From NCBI GenBank assembly GCA_016929595.1, contig JAFGIN010000027.1, positions 1 through 64,000 on the forward strand: a DNA stretch of 64,000 bases, given 5' to 3'. The stretch is from Chitinispirillaceae bacterium. GTDB lineage: Bacteria; Fibrobacterota; Chitinivibrionia; Chitinivibrionales; Chitinispirillaceae. A program made the translations under genes and the position numbers. Below the pieces are notes generated by a model. That model ran no database searches. It saw only the letters and a program-made list of their open reading frames with translations, and was not told the DNA's origin. Within the stretch, counting starts at the first letter, position 1; each line of letters begins with the position of its first letter. Of the stretch, positions 1 to 8,511 are shown one piece after another.

Positions 1-77
1 CTCTTCTCTGGCCGTCCCCTTGTCTCTTTGTCTTTCGTCTCTTTGTCTTTCGCCTCTTCGCCCCTTCTCATCCCCGC
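1..77. repeat. Pyrimidine-rich simple-repeat tract
   Basis: The + strand is almost all C and T and is built from degenerate words such as TTGTCTCT and TTTCGTCTC. It lies directly downstream of the stop codon of the minus-strand surface-protein gene. The opening word TCTGGCCGTC, followed by a CTTGTCTC pattern, recurs at 3564-3590 downstream of the neighbouring surface-protein gene, so the two tracts are probably related. No open frame here looks coding. Confidence 0.6.
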
Positions 78-3000
78 TCACTCCACCCGCACCCAACCCT
101 TACTCCCAAGTTTCCACGTGCGACTACTGTCTGCGTCGTCAATGTACATCGTTCCAAGCGGAGCTGTTGCGGCTGTTGAATCCGGGTTCCCGTAGCCGTA
201 TATCACTTTTATTCCACTGGTAAACGCATACGGTGCAGCGGTTAAGCGCAGTCGGGGGGCGACCTGTTCGAATGTACCATTCTTGCCGGCATGCATCTCT
301 GCATATACTTCTTTTTGCGCAGCGGTAACTCTCTGAAGATCCTTATCGGAGTTACCATGACCTAACACAATAGTGAAAGCACCTTCTTTGACAAGAACAC
401 TTTTATGTGTTTCTGTATACAATGGGCTTCCCCCTGTTTTTCTTGTAAAGAGCATTGTTTTAAATTCATAGAGTTCAGGCGCATTCTTACCCATAAGGGA
501 GCCTTTACCATTATAAAGATCACCTGTTATTGCAATGCTCTGTCGGGTATCGTTGAGAGATTTTACTTTTAAAATTGCGACATCTGAAGTATCGGAAGTC
601 ACTCCATTTTCGATGATACAATAAAATTGAGCATTATTATCAGCCAGAGTTACCGGACCATAGATACAACGGTTTGTGGAAAAGCCGGGCAATAATGCAC
701 TGTTTTTATACCATGTATACGCACGATTAGGACATACCACCTGAATTTCTGTCTGATAGGTTTCTTTTTCCATGAGAGTATCACCACGGGGGTGCTGGAT
801 GATTTTACAGGGATTGATATCGGTTATCACCAGTTTTGCAGGATCGCTGATCACAGAGCTTCCACAATCGGTTGTCACCTTTACACGATATTCATCAAGG
901 TTATTATATGTATGGGCCGTTGTGATTGTATAATCCGGACCGTTGGCATTTTCAATAACAGTATTATTTCGTAACCACTGATATTTCAACCTGAGCCCTG
1001 TAGAGACAACCGAGAATGCTGCAGGATGTCCAAGCATGACTGTATCATCATCCGGCTGATCTGTAATTAAAGGTTCTGTACAATCCCATACCGATAAAAC
1101 CGCAGCATTAGAGAGTGCTTCACTGCATCCATTTGATATCCGGCATGAAAATACAGCTCCGTTATCTGATAATGATGTATGTACGATTGAATAGGTTGCC
1201 TGATTTGCCCATGGAACCGCAGCACCATCACGGTACCATTGATACATCGGTACTGCTCCACGCGACTGTACTTCACAGCTGAATACAACGGTTGAATGTA
1301 CATACACTGTAGTATCAGAAGGATTTCGAATGAGAATTACCGGTGAGCAGGTATCCTGTGAACAGGAGATGAGAATGTTATCAAGATGTGGAGTAAGCGG
1401 CAGTGTCATATCATTACGCATATATCTGAATGTCAGCGCAGTAAGATTTGTAAGTGCAAAGGGGATGGAATCAAAAATCTGTCGCAGGTACAAGCCATTA
1501 TTATACAGTAACCCTGATTTTCCGGTCGGATAGATCCTGAACTCGAAGTGAAGCTCTTTTCCTACCGGTGTTTTCTCATTTGACGCATACGAAAACAGCG
1601 TGTCATTACCGCATCTGAAAAGAAAATCTGTGCAGGAATCTGAATAGTCTGAACGATGAGTCGTATACAGCAGACTCTGCAGTGGCTGACTGGTGTTTTC
1701 ATTTATTAAACAGACCTCAAGCTCATTACTTTTCTGGAGTCCGGCAGTATTGTTAACAAATAATCGAACATCCGGTTCACATGTTATTCTTTCAGCATAA
1801 AGACCACCGGTGATCATACAATTTCTCGACACAATACGCACCGGTGCATCGGGCACAAAAAAGTAGCCCATCAAAAACACATCGGCGCCTATGTTCATCG
1901 TTGTATCCTGATTTGAATAAAAGGTTACATGCGACCAGGCGGTAGAATCAGTAAGTTTCATTTCAGTCCGATCGGCCAATTGAAAATTCTGCGCAATATT
2001 TACATCGATCCTGCTGCTGATATTCACCGTACAATAGATTTTTACTTCCGGCTCTGTTACAAATGATCGGAAATGATATTCTCCTGGTAAAAGTCGTACC
2101 CTGGAATTTGAATAAGCATGAAATGTACTGTAATATCCGGGTAGAAGATTAACCGAATCATTCGGGTTAATAATGACAGAATCAATCCCGGGAGAAACAG
2201 TACGAACAGGAAATACCGGTGGAATTATGGATGTATGCTGAGTAATGGTTCCGGTAACCGATGCATCAACCAGAAGTGAACATGTGCCGGTTACCACTAC
2301 ATTGCCATTCACCCGCGATCGTTCTCTATGAAGAGTAGATCCGATAGAAAAAACATTGGCGTTTATCGTATCATTCCAGCCAATGTCAATATCTGAAGCA
2401 CACCCTATCCGATTGCCTGTGATTTTTGACCGATCCCCTAATTGCAGCTGCTGCATTGAGAAAATCCCGTAATCGAACAGATATGCCATGCTGTCACCAT
2501 CACAAAGAAGATCCCATGAAACGGTTATATTTTCGCTGCCCAATTGTGTAAGAAATTGCGGTGTTTTAATAAAAGCGCTACACACGGGCACTGAAGGCAG
2601 AACCGTTTTTATATAGCCGGCCGTATCTTTCTCCCAGTTGAAAACAGAGCGGAATCCCTGCGATACAAGTGATACAGTGTCTTCGAAATCGTACAGTACA
2701 GGGGTACATGATGGCGGGCTTTGAGGTTCTTCAATGAACCCGGTAAAGTTGTCAATAGCTGACGACGAATTGACACTGTCGGAATGTGATGTGTGTACAG
2801 CTCCGATTAACAGAGCCGAAGAGTATTGTAATTGATAAGAACCACAATTTTGCCATGCTGATTCCGATGTCAATTTTGAAAAAAGTTTGATATTCTGTCC
2901 AGCCCTTTTTATACGCAACCAATCATAAATATTCTTTGATACAACAATCGTGCTGACATCACCATTAACAGCAGTTCGGTACCGGAATGCGATACCCTGT

Positions 3001-3350
3001 TCCTGAAGAATCACCAGTGCACAGAATGGCGATCCTTCGGTTGTATCAACACGAACCATCAGGCCTGTTTCAGAATTGCTGGAGATATCTGTAATGTAAG
3101 CGACATGAATAGATACATCAAAGTTACCACTGGCGCTCCCCCATGCGAAAACCACATTATCCCCGGTATCACTGAAACCACTGCCCCTTCCGTTTAGCTC
3201 CACAGAGGAACCGCTGATCCAGCGTGAACTGCTGTCAACGGCCGCTCCAATACTGCTGAATGTCAAAAGAGGTTTTGCCTCGGCCAGTCCACCGATACAC
3301 AACAGGATTAACCATAGATACCGAAAAAAATTATCACACACAGATTTCAT
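78..3350 (-). CDS. Large secreted multidomain surface protein with Ig-like domains
   Basis: Predicted exported cell-surface protein of about 1090 residues with no assignable activity. The ATG at 3350 is chosen over an upstream in-frame ATG at 3380 because AAGGA lies just before it and a signal peptide (WLILLCIGGLAEA core) follows at once. A concanavalin-like beta-sandwich fills roughly residues 15-210. A strand-rich, beta-helix-like region with short turns occupies about 330-560. Three Ig-like repeats follow (about 680-930), each with paired Cys and a YQW- or YTW-type core. The last ~150 residues are a module running from ITGDL through PRLRLTAAPYAF to GWVRVE, which recurs in the next gene upstream. 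Family knowledge: PR...PYA modules occur near the ends of large secreted or fibre-like proteins in several phyla. No T9SS tail or sortase motif is visible. Adhesion or substrate binding is inference only. Confidence 0.8.
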   Translation of the reverse strand: MKSVCDNFFRYLWLILLCIGGLAEAKPLLTFSSIGAAVDSSSRWISGSSVELNGRGSGFSDTGDNVVFAWGSASGNFDVSIHVAYITDISSNSETGLMVRVDTTEGSPFCALVILQEQGIAFRYRTAVNGDVSTIVVSKNIYDWLRIKRAGQNIKLFSKLTSESAWQNCGSYQLQYSSALLIGAVHTSHSDSVNSSSAIDNFTGFIEEPQSPPSCTPVLYDFEDTVSLVSQGFRSVFNWEKDTAGYIKTVLPSVPVCSAFIKTPQFLTQLGSENITVSWDLLCDGDSMAYLFDYGIFSMQQLQLGDRSKITGNRIGCASDIDIGWNDTINANVFSIGSTLHRERSRVNGNVVVTGTCSLLVDASVTGTITQHTSIIPPVFPVRTVSPGIDSVIINPNDSVNLLPGYYSTFHAYSNSRVRLLPGEYHFRSFVTEPEVKIYCTVNISSRIDVNIAQNFQLADRTEMKLTDSTAWSHVTFYSNQDTTMNIGADVFLMGYFFVPDAPVRIVSRNCMITGGLYAERITCEPDVRLFVNNTAGLQKSNELEVCLINENTSQPLQSLLYTTHRSDYSDSCTDFLFRCGNDTLFSYASNEKTPVGKELHFEFRIYPTGKSGLLYNNGLYLRQIFDSIPFALTNLTALTFRYMRNDMTLPLTPHLDNILISCSQDTCSPVILIRNPSDTTVYVHSTVVFSCEVQSRGAVPMYQWYRDGAAVPWANQATYSIVHTSLSDNGAVFSCRISNGCSEALSNAAVLSVWDCTEPLITDQPDDDTVMLGHPAAFSVVSTGLRLKYQWLRNNTVIENANGPDYTITTAHTYNNLDEYRVKVTTDCGSSVISDPAKLVITDINPCKIIQHPRGDTLMEKETYQTEIQVVCPNRAYTWYKNSALLPGFSTNRCIYGPVTLADNNAQFYCIIENGVTSDTSDVAILKVKSLNDTRQSIAITGDLYNGKGSLMGKNAPELYEFKTMLFTRKTGGSPLYTETHKSVLVKEGAFTIVLGHGNSDKDLQRVTAAQKEVYAEMHAGKNGTFEQVAPRLRLTAAPYAFTSGIKVIYGYGNPDSTAATAPLGTMYIDDADSSRTWKLGSKGWVRVE

Positions 3351-3382
3351 ATTTTTCCTTGAGTATTGTTTACAGAACAATA

Positions 3383-3722
3383 TTCGCGTTTTTAGCTTTT
3401 ATTGAGACCTCACCCGGCGTTATCACGCCGTGGCCTCTCACCTCGACTACGCTCGGCGCATCGCCTGTCAGAGAGGCATTCATGCCAAAGGCATGGGAGG
3501 GAGTAATAGCGCGCATTCGCATCTTCCCGCCTTCGCATCTTCCCATTTTCTCTCTCAGGCAGTCTGGCCGTCTCCTTGTCTCCTTGTCTCCTTGTCTCCT
3601 GTCTCCTGTCTCCTGTCTCCTTTCTCCTTTCTCCTGTCTCCTGTCTCCTTTCTCCTGTCTCCTGTCTCCTTTCTCCTGTCTCCTTTCTCCTTCTCCTCCT
3701 TGTCGTCCGCTTGCCCCCCGCA
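3383..3722. repeat. Intergenic repeat region: heptamer/octamer array plus hairpins
   Basis: From 3571 to 3700 the sequence is an uninterrupted array of TTGTCTCC octamers grading into CTCCTGT and CTCCTTT heptamers, purine-rich on the minus strand. Before it lie a perfect hairpin CATGCC-AAA-GGCATG (3481-3495), a GGCGT-tatc-ACGCC hairpin near 3418-3431, and the word CGACTACGCTCGG, which resembles a motif dispersed in many bacterial genomes. The array separates two minus-strand surface-protein genes and would form the 3' end or spacer of the upstream gene's transcript. Long open frames here are Arg/Glu/Lys/Gln repeats created by the array and are not accepted as genes. Confidence 0.8.
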
Positions 3723-6713
3723 CTACTCCCCCATCCTCGCCCACCCGCGATGCGTCCTGATATACGTATCATTGGTACTAGTCCGAACATAATGAGTGCC
3801 GATCGGTGCTTCGATCATTGCGCTGTCCGGATTGACAATTCCTTTTAGAATCTGTGGTAAAGCGGATAATGCGTAGGGTGATGCTGTAAATGGCACCTTC
3901 CTATCGAGAGTTTCGAAATTGCCCCCAATCGAGGCGATACTGAATGAGATAAAAATATTTGGATAGGTACGCACTATATCTGCGAGGTTATCATCCGTTT
4001 TTCCAGTTCCAAGATGAATCGCGAATTTCCCATCCTTTACTGCAATAGCCTGATTGTTTGTATCAATGAATGTTTCTGTATAAATAGCACTGTCTGAGGT
4101 TACCGATGCATACAGCCGGACAATAAAATTCATTCTGGTTTCATCCTGAATTCCAACCCTGATATTCCTGCTGGTTAACAAATCGCCTGTTATGATAACC
4201 GTCTGGCTTGATGGACGACGTACCGTCAGGAGTGCATTGCGACTTTGCATACCGGCTATATTGTTTGTTACCATACAATAATAATTTTTCCCGTTATCGA
4301 CTATACCAACCGGACCTGTTTTATAAACAGAATCGGTTGCACCGGAAATAGCAACACCGTTACAAAACCACTGGAAAGTAAATGGTGCCGTACCAGTTAC
4401 AGTGATGTTGAGCTCAGCAGAGTCACCTTCAGCAAGAATTTGTGCCTGTGGGTGCCTGATAATAATTGGCGCTTCAGGCCGTAACGTTACAGATAATAGT
4501 GCGCTGCCCGAAGTGTCCTGCCCGACACTATTGATAACTATACAGTCAAAGCTTGCTCCGCTATCGGCAAGAGTTACAAAGGGAATCGAATATAACCCTG
4601 AACCTGCTCCTGTTGGAATACCATTTCTGCGCCACTGATAGGTGAAGGGCGGCGATCCGGTTACCGAAATGCTGAATGTTGCAGGATCTCCCTCAAGAAC
4701 AGAAATATTCGCCGGATTTGCAGTAATTTGTGGCGGATACTTCTGATCATTATCGGTAATTTGAATAATCGCACTATCATTCCCTCCAATACGATACGTT
4801 GTATCCGGCATAATAAATACACCGACAACCTCATCCCCCTCATCAAGAGTATCCTCTACGGGAGTAAAATATATCGGTACCGTTACATGTGTAGATTCTG
4901 CAGCTAACAACAGATTTACAGAACCGGGAAGAGGATCAAAATCTGTTATGCTTTGAGCATTGCCAAAAGAGCCAAGATTAACAGATAGAGATATCGGTGA
5001 TGGTTGTGGAGCTGCAACTGAAAGTAATACATTAACGACGTGTGTTGTAATCGATGTTTCAGCGACAGCTGGAACAAGTTGAGTCAATGACAGTAATGGG
5101 AGATCACAGACATCTTCAATAGAGAGCCACGATGTTCCGGTTTTGCTGCTTTCATAAGAAAGCTTTATCCAATCTGATGTGAATGCATTATGTGCAACAG
5201 AGACTTCATCGATCTGCCCATTGAACCTCTGACTCGAAGGTGCATCAGGCCAGTTTGTTAAATTACCGTACCCGATTCGCCAGTACCCGGAATAATTCTG
5301 GGCAGATGAGACAGAATTACTTGCAACCGTTACACCATCAACATACAACTTCATGCCAGTCGAAAACAGCCGGCCGGTAACCTGATGCCATACTCCATCG
5401 TTATATGTTGCTGTGGAAGCAAGTACATTGTAAGTTCCATTGTAGATACCGAAATAGATTTTTCCACTATTATCCATATATATATGTTTATCGTAACTGG
5501 TACTTGCACCGGTTTGCATATTTCCAAACCCGACAATTCTGCCGCCCTGATTGGTGGTCGTTTTAAACCAGGCAGATATGGTAAGTCTTGTTATGTTGCT
5601 ATACTGCTTTGCTGAAGATATATGATCATCAACGCCATCGAATTCGAGCCCTTTTCCGATCACTCCATTAATGAGATCTGAAGAATTCATCCCACCCTGC
5701 GCTGTTCCATTATTGCCAGCACCAGACGCATCAGAAAATTGCGGGGCGCTTGTTGAAGGGTTTTCTGAACAGTGCCAAACACCTTTGAAACCATTCGACG
5801 TATCAAAAACTCCGTTTCCGGATGATCGGGAAACAGCATCCGCTTTTCCCCAGAACATTTCAATATACTGGGCACTGTTATTTCCGTATACCGTATCTAT
5901 CTTTACCCAGATCTGGGCTTGCTGCGAAAGTGAATCCCATTGCTCTATCTGGTAATAAAGATGTGTTCCGTCCGGTTTCGCAAACCGTATATCAGCACCA
6001 TCCCCCCGAGCTGTATTAAATTGAAAGTTTTCAGTATTCAATCGAATTAGCGCCTGAAAATTTGTAACATTACTGCTCACTGCTGCACCACTTGAAGTCG
6101 TATTTAAATGGATTTCAGCAGATCTGCTCCATAACGAGTAGTCATCATCATCAAGAACCGGGGAGAGCCTTGATGCTGGTATCGGCCGCTCATAGGTTGA
6201 ACCGGGCAATTGCCATCCAACAGCAAGATTATCATTTGAAGTCCCTTCTTTATGTAATGCCTCGATGTAATATCTTTTCCCGGCTTCAAGATGTATCGCT
6301 CCTGATTGCTGAGTTGTATAGGTGGTCCATGCCCGCGATGCGGTATACCCCTCATGCCAGGCAATCACCTGTTTGTTCGCCTGCTTGTCATCTGTAGATA
6401 ACCACAACTCACAATGATCATCACCTGCAATCCAGAAGATATAATTACCAGTCTCCGGCGGATGTACAAACCCCCGGATTCTTGTTCCGTAATTATCATT
6501 CCAGTTCGTTGGAGCTTCAAAATAGTCGGTAAGATAGGTTTTTTCTGTCGGATTAGAAGGAAAATTCGTATTATCTGTCAGTGTTGAAATGGTAATTCCG
6601 CTTATATCATTCCAGCATTCACGAAGAATAGAACCAGTCTGAGACTGACACAGTGAATAAAAAATCGCAATACCCATAAACACGGCGTCTTTAAAACGCA
6701 ATCGAATATTCAT
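3723..6713 (-). CDS. Secreted PA14-DUF2341-LamG-Calx-beta-Ig surface protein
   Basis: Predicted exported, carbohydrate- or matrix-binding surface protein of about 996 residues. The ATG at 6713 is preferred to an upstream frame start at 6809 because GGGAGA precedes it and a signal peptide (VFMGIAIFYSLCQS) follows. Visible order: a PA14-like domain (about 25-190, with FVHPPETGNYIFWIAGDD), a DUF2341 domain (about 200-320), a LamG/concanavalin-type domain (about 320-510), a Calx-beta-like repeat (about 540-660, containing DEGDEV), two Ig-like domains (about 665-830, each with a TYQW or TFQW core), and the ~150-residue C-terminal module shared with the downstream neighbour (ITGDL, TASPYAL, NPDS, API-GT, GWARMGE). 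PA14 and LamG domains usually bind glycans. It is tandem with the preceding surface protein but 370 bases of repeat DNA separate them. Catalysis is not indicated. Confidence 0.85.
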   Translation of the reverse strand: MNIRLRFKDAVFMGIAIFYSLCQSQTGSILRECWNDISGITISTLTDNTNFPSNPTEKTYLTDYFEAPTNWNDNYGTRIRGFVHPPETGNYIFWIAGDDHCELWLSTDDKQANKQVIAWHEGYTASRAWTTYTTQQSGAIHLEAGKRYYIEALHKEGTSNDNLAVGWQLPGSTYERPIPASRLSPVLDDDDYSLWSRSAEIHLNTTSSGAAVSSNVTNFQALIRLNTENFQFNTARGDGADIRFAKPDGTHLYYQIEQWDSLSQQAQIWVKIDTVYGNNSAQYIEMFWGKADAVSRSSGNGVFDTSNGFKGVWHCSENPSTSAPQFSDASGAGNNGTAQGGMNSSDLINGVIGKGLEFDGVDDHISSAKQYSNITRLTISAWFKTTTNQGGRIVGFGNMQTGASTSYDKHIYMDNSGKIYFGIYNGTYNVLASTATYNDGVWHQVTGRLFSTGMKLYVDGVTVASNSVSSAQNYSGYWRIGYGNLTNWPDAPSSQRFNGQIDEVSVAHNAFTSDWIKLSYESSKTGTSWLSIEDVCDLPLLSLTQLVPAVAETSITTHVVNVLLSVAAPQPSPISLSVNLGSFGNAQSITDFDPLPGSVNLLLAAESTHVTVPIYFTPVEDTLDEGDEVVGVFIMPDTTYRIGGNDSAIIQITDNDQKYPPQITANPANISVLEGDPATFSISVTGSPPFTYQWRRNGIPTGAGSGLYSIPFVTLADSGASFDCIVINSVGQDTSGSALLSVTLRPEAPIIIRHPQAQILAEGDSAELNITVTGTAPFTFQWFCNGVAISGATDSVYKTGPVGIVDNGKNYYCMVTNNIAGMQSRNALLTVRRPSSQTVIITGDLLTSRNIRVGIQDETRMNFIVRLYASVTSDSAIYTETFIDTNNQAIAVKDGKFAIHLGTGKTDDNLADIVRTYPNIFISFSIASIGGNFETLDRKVPFTASPYALSALPQILKGIVNPDSAMIEAPIGTHYVRTSTNDTYIRTHRGWARMGE

Positions 6714-7126
6714 CAATTCTCCCTTAATAGAAGAGTACTTTTTATTATCGCCTGAAATGATATATTTGTGTAATACGGTTGCCATCTTGTTGTATGATAA
6801 CAAAACCACGTATCATTCTAGCTTTGACACAAAGACAATATATATTATGTTTATTAAAATGTAATTAAAAAATCTGTTTTGGTAACACTTTTTAAAAAGG
6901 CCATTAAATATCAACATCTATGGGTACAAAAGTAAATTTATATAGTATATAATATGGTACTACCAGGTCTGGCAAAGATTCGTAACGCCTATGGCAGCAC
7001 TCTTTTATATTTTCAATGGCAGTGCATCAGATATGAACAGGAAATGGAATGAACTAACAAAACACCAATACTATTTTCGTAACTATTCAGGTACATTGAC
7101 ACCAATATTTACGGGGCCACTAGTGT

Positions 7127-7272
7127 TGAGCAGTAATCGGGGTCGCTGTCGGTATCGGAATCGGGATCGATTCTCAAATGCGGCGTTTTTCGATGCCGAT
7201 ACCGATTGCGACCCCGACCCCGACTTCAAAATGAAAGCCTCTGCATTATTCGGTCGTACCCCTGAGCAGTAA
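7127..7272. repeat. Palindromic hexanucleotide-repeat element, copy 1
   Basis: The left arm (7136-7171) is a run of six-base words of the type ATCGGN, GGTCGC, TGTCGG, TATCGG, AATCGG. The right arm (7191-7226) is the complementary run CGATGC, CGATAC, CGATTG, CGACCC, CGACCC. A loop of about 20 bases lies between them. The whole is flanked by an exact 10-base direct repeat TGAGCAGTAA (7127-7136 and 7263-7272), which looks like a target duplication. A diverged copy occurs at 44284-44366, with colinear sequence in the arms, loop and the AATGAAA flank. Confidence 0.7.
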
Positions 7273-7573
7273 CTCTGATTTTTTACCACCATACATTTTA
7301 ACACGTTCTTCATAAAAAAACTTTTCCTGATCAACATGAGCGGTGTTTCTCAGGTAAAATTTAAGCATTTTGCCGCTCACATCGCTTGTCGATGTATCAT
7401 TTCCCATCTCTTTAGAGCAGACTCAACCATATTTTTCTTTTAACCCTAACCTTTTCTATATTGGACTGCTGGAAAGCTCCCATGATGTTACCAATTATAG
7501 CAGCCAATAATATATTCGAAATCATAATTTACCTTTTTTCAAAAGGTTACGACTGATTTTACAGAGAGAGTAT

Positions 7574-7589
7574 GTACTCAATACAGTAC
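7574..7589. promoter_or_regulatory. Inverted repeat upstream of the TIGR02147 gene
   Basis: GTACT-N6-AGTAC sits 65 bases upstream of the start of the TIGR02147 gene. Its size and placement suit an operator for a dimeric HTH protein. This is inference from symmetry only; the other TIGR02147 gene in the window has different candidate sites. Confidence 0.3.
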
Positions 7590-7653
7590 AAAAAATGATG
7601 TTAAAATTAAAAATTTCCATTTAAATGTTTAATTATCCTTATATTGTCCGTAT

Positions 7654-8511
7654 ATGCAATCAATAGAATTTTACACCGATTATCGCCAGTTTCTTCAGGA
7701 CTACTACACCTGGAAAAAGGAGTCTTCGCGCTATTTTTCCTATCGGCAGTTTACAATCAAAGCAGGACTGAACTCGCCATCGATCTACCGTGAAGTTGTT
7801 GCCGGGAAACGTAATCTTACCATTCAGACAATCGCATCATTCATAAAAGGCCTTGGGCTCAACGAGCGAGATGGTCGATTCTTCGAAAACCTTGTTCTCT
7901 TTAATCAGGCAAAAAGTGAAGAATCTAAAAAGAAGTACTTGTCGGTTCTCAGAGGGTTGCGCTACAGGAAACCTCAGAAGCAGATACCGGTACACTTGTA
8001 TGAGTACTATGAAAAATGGTATAATCCTGTTATTCGTGAGCTTGCGGTCTCATTAGACTGGAAAGATGATTATTCGCTGTTAGCGCGTTCTGTAAATCCG
8101 TCGATAAAGGCATCCCAGGCGCGTGAAAGTGTTGAGTTTTTGCTCAGCCTTGGCTTTCTTAAGAAAAATTTTGACGGGACATACGAACAGACAAACCCTG
8201 ATATAACCACTGGTTCAGAAGTCAATTCTCTTGCGGTCAGAGCATTAAACCGCGAATATGCACGACTTGGTGTTGAATCAATCGACCGGTTTCCACCATC
8301 ACAACGGGACGTTTCAAGCGTGATTATGGCGATACCAAGGAAAAAGTTGTCTGATTTCAAACGCGAAATTGTTGACTTCAGAAAAAAACTTATCACCCTT
8401 GCCGGCGATACAGACCTTAAAGCTGATTGTTATTATTCTCTTGTTGTGGAATTTTTTCCGGTTGGTCAATCATCCCCAGCATCAAAGGATCTAAATGAAA
8501 CGGTTGATTGA
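7654..8511 (+). CDS. TIGR02147 family HTH/DUF4423 protein
   Basis: A 285-residue cytoplasmic protein of the TIGR02147/DUF4423 family, paralogues of which are numerous in Fibrobacter and whose role is not established. The N-terminus (about 5-75) has the family hallmark FYTDYRQFLQDYY followed by an XRE-like helix-turn-helix (SYRQFTIKAGLNSPSIYREVVAGKRNLT). The rest is the helical DUF4423 region containing the YEKWYNPVIRELAV element. There is no signal peptide or membrane segment. The start has no obvious Shine-Dalgarno sequence. The 3' end overlaps the next gene by 17 bases, so the two are probably co-translated. A paralogue with the same arrangement lies at 30877-31713. Expected to be a DNA-binding regulator controlling or responding to the coupled surface protein; that link is inference. 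Confidence 0.9.
   Translation: MQSIEFYTDYRQFLQDYYTWKKESSRYFSYRQFTIKAGLNSPSIYREVVAGKRNLTIQTIASFIKGLGLNERDGRFFENLVLFNQAKSEESKKKYLSVLRGLRYRKPQKQIPVHLYEYYEKWYNPVIRELAVSLDWKDDYSLLARSVNPSIKASQARESVEFLLSLGFLKKNFDGTYEQTNPDITTGSEVNSLAVRALNREYARLGVESIDRFPPSQRDVSSVIMAIPRKKLSDFKREIVDFRKKLITLAGDTDLKADCYYSLVVEFFPVGQSSPASKDLNETVD

Larger units (their letters stand above)
6714..7653. other. Long non-coding interval between divergent genes
   Basis: About 940 bases separate the divergent starts at 6713 and 7654. It is AT-rich at both ends, as expected for promoters, and holds the palindromic hexamer element listed separately (7127-7272). The stretch TAACCCTAACCTTTTCTATATT (7440-7461, split here only for naming) resembles the end of the GGTTAA-type island near 44230. 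The open frames at 6991-7272 and 7083-7337 run through the repeats and have no ribosome site or domain, so they are not called. Confidence 0.6.

Noticed and set aside
3571-3700. CRISPR-like regular repeats
   Set aside because: The repeat unit is 7-8 bases with no unique spacers and no cas genes nearby.
3370-3848. Overlapping open frames of 90-166 codons on both strands
   Set aside because: They are Arg/Glu/Lys/Gln or Ser/Leu/Pro repeats produced by the CTCCTGT array, with no ribosome site or domain.
6991-7337. Frames of 84-93 codons on both strands
   Set aside because: They cross the hexamer element (Asp/Pro or Arg/Tyr repeats) and have no translation signals.
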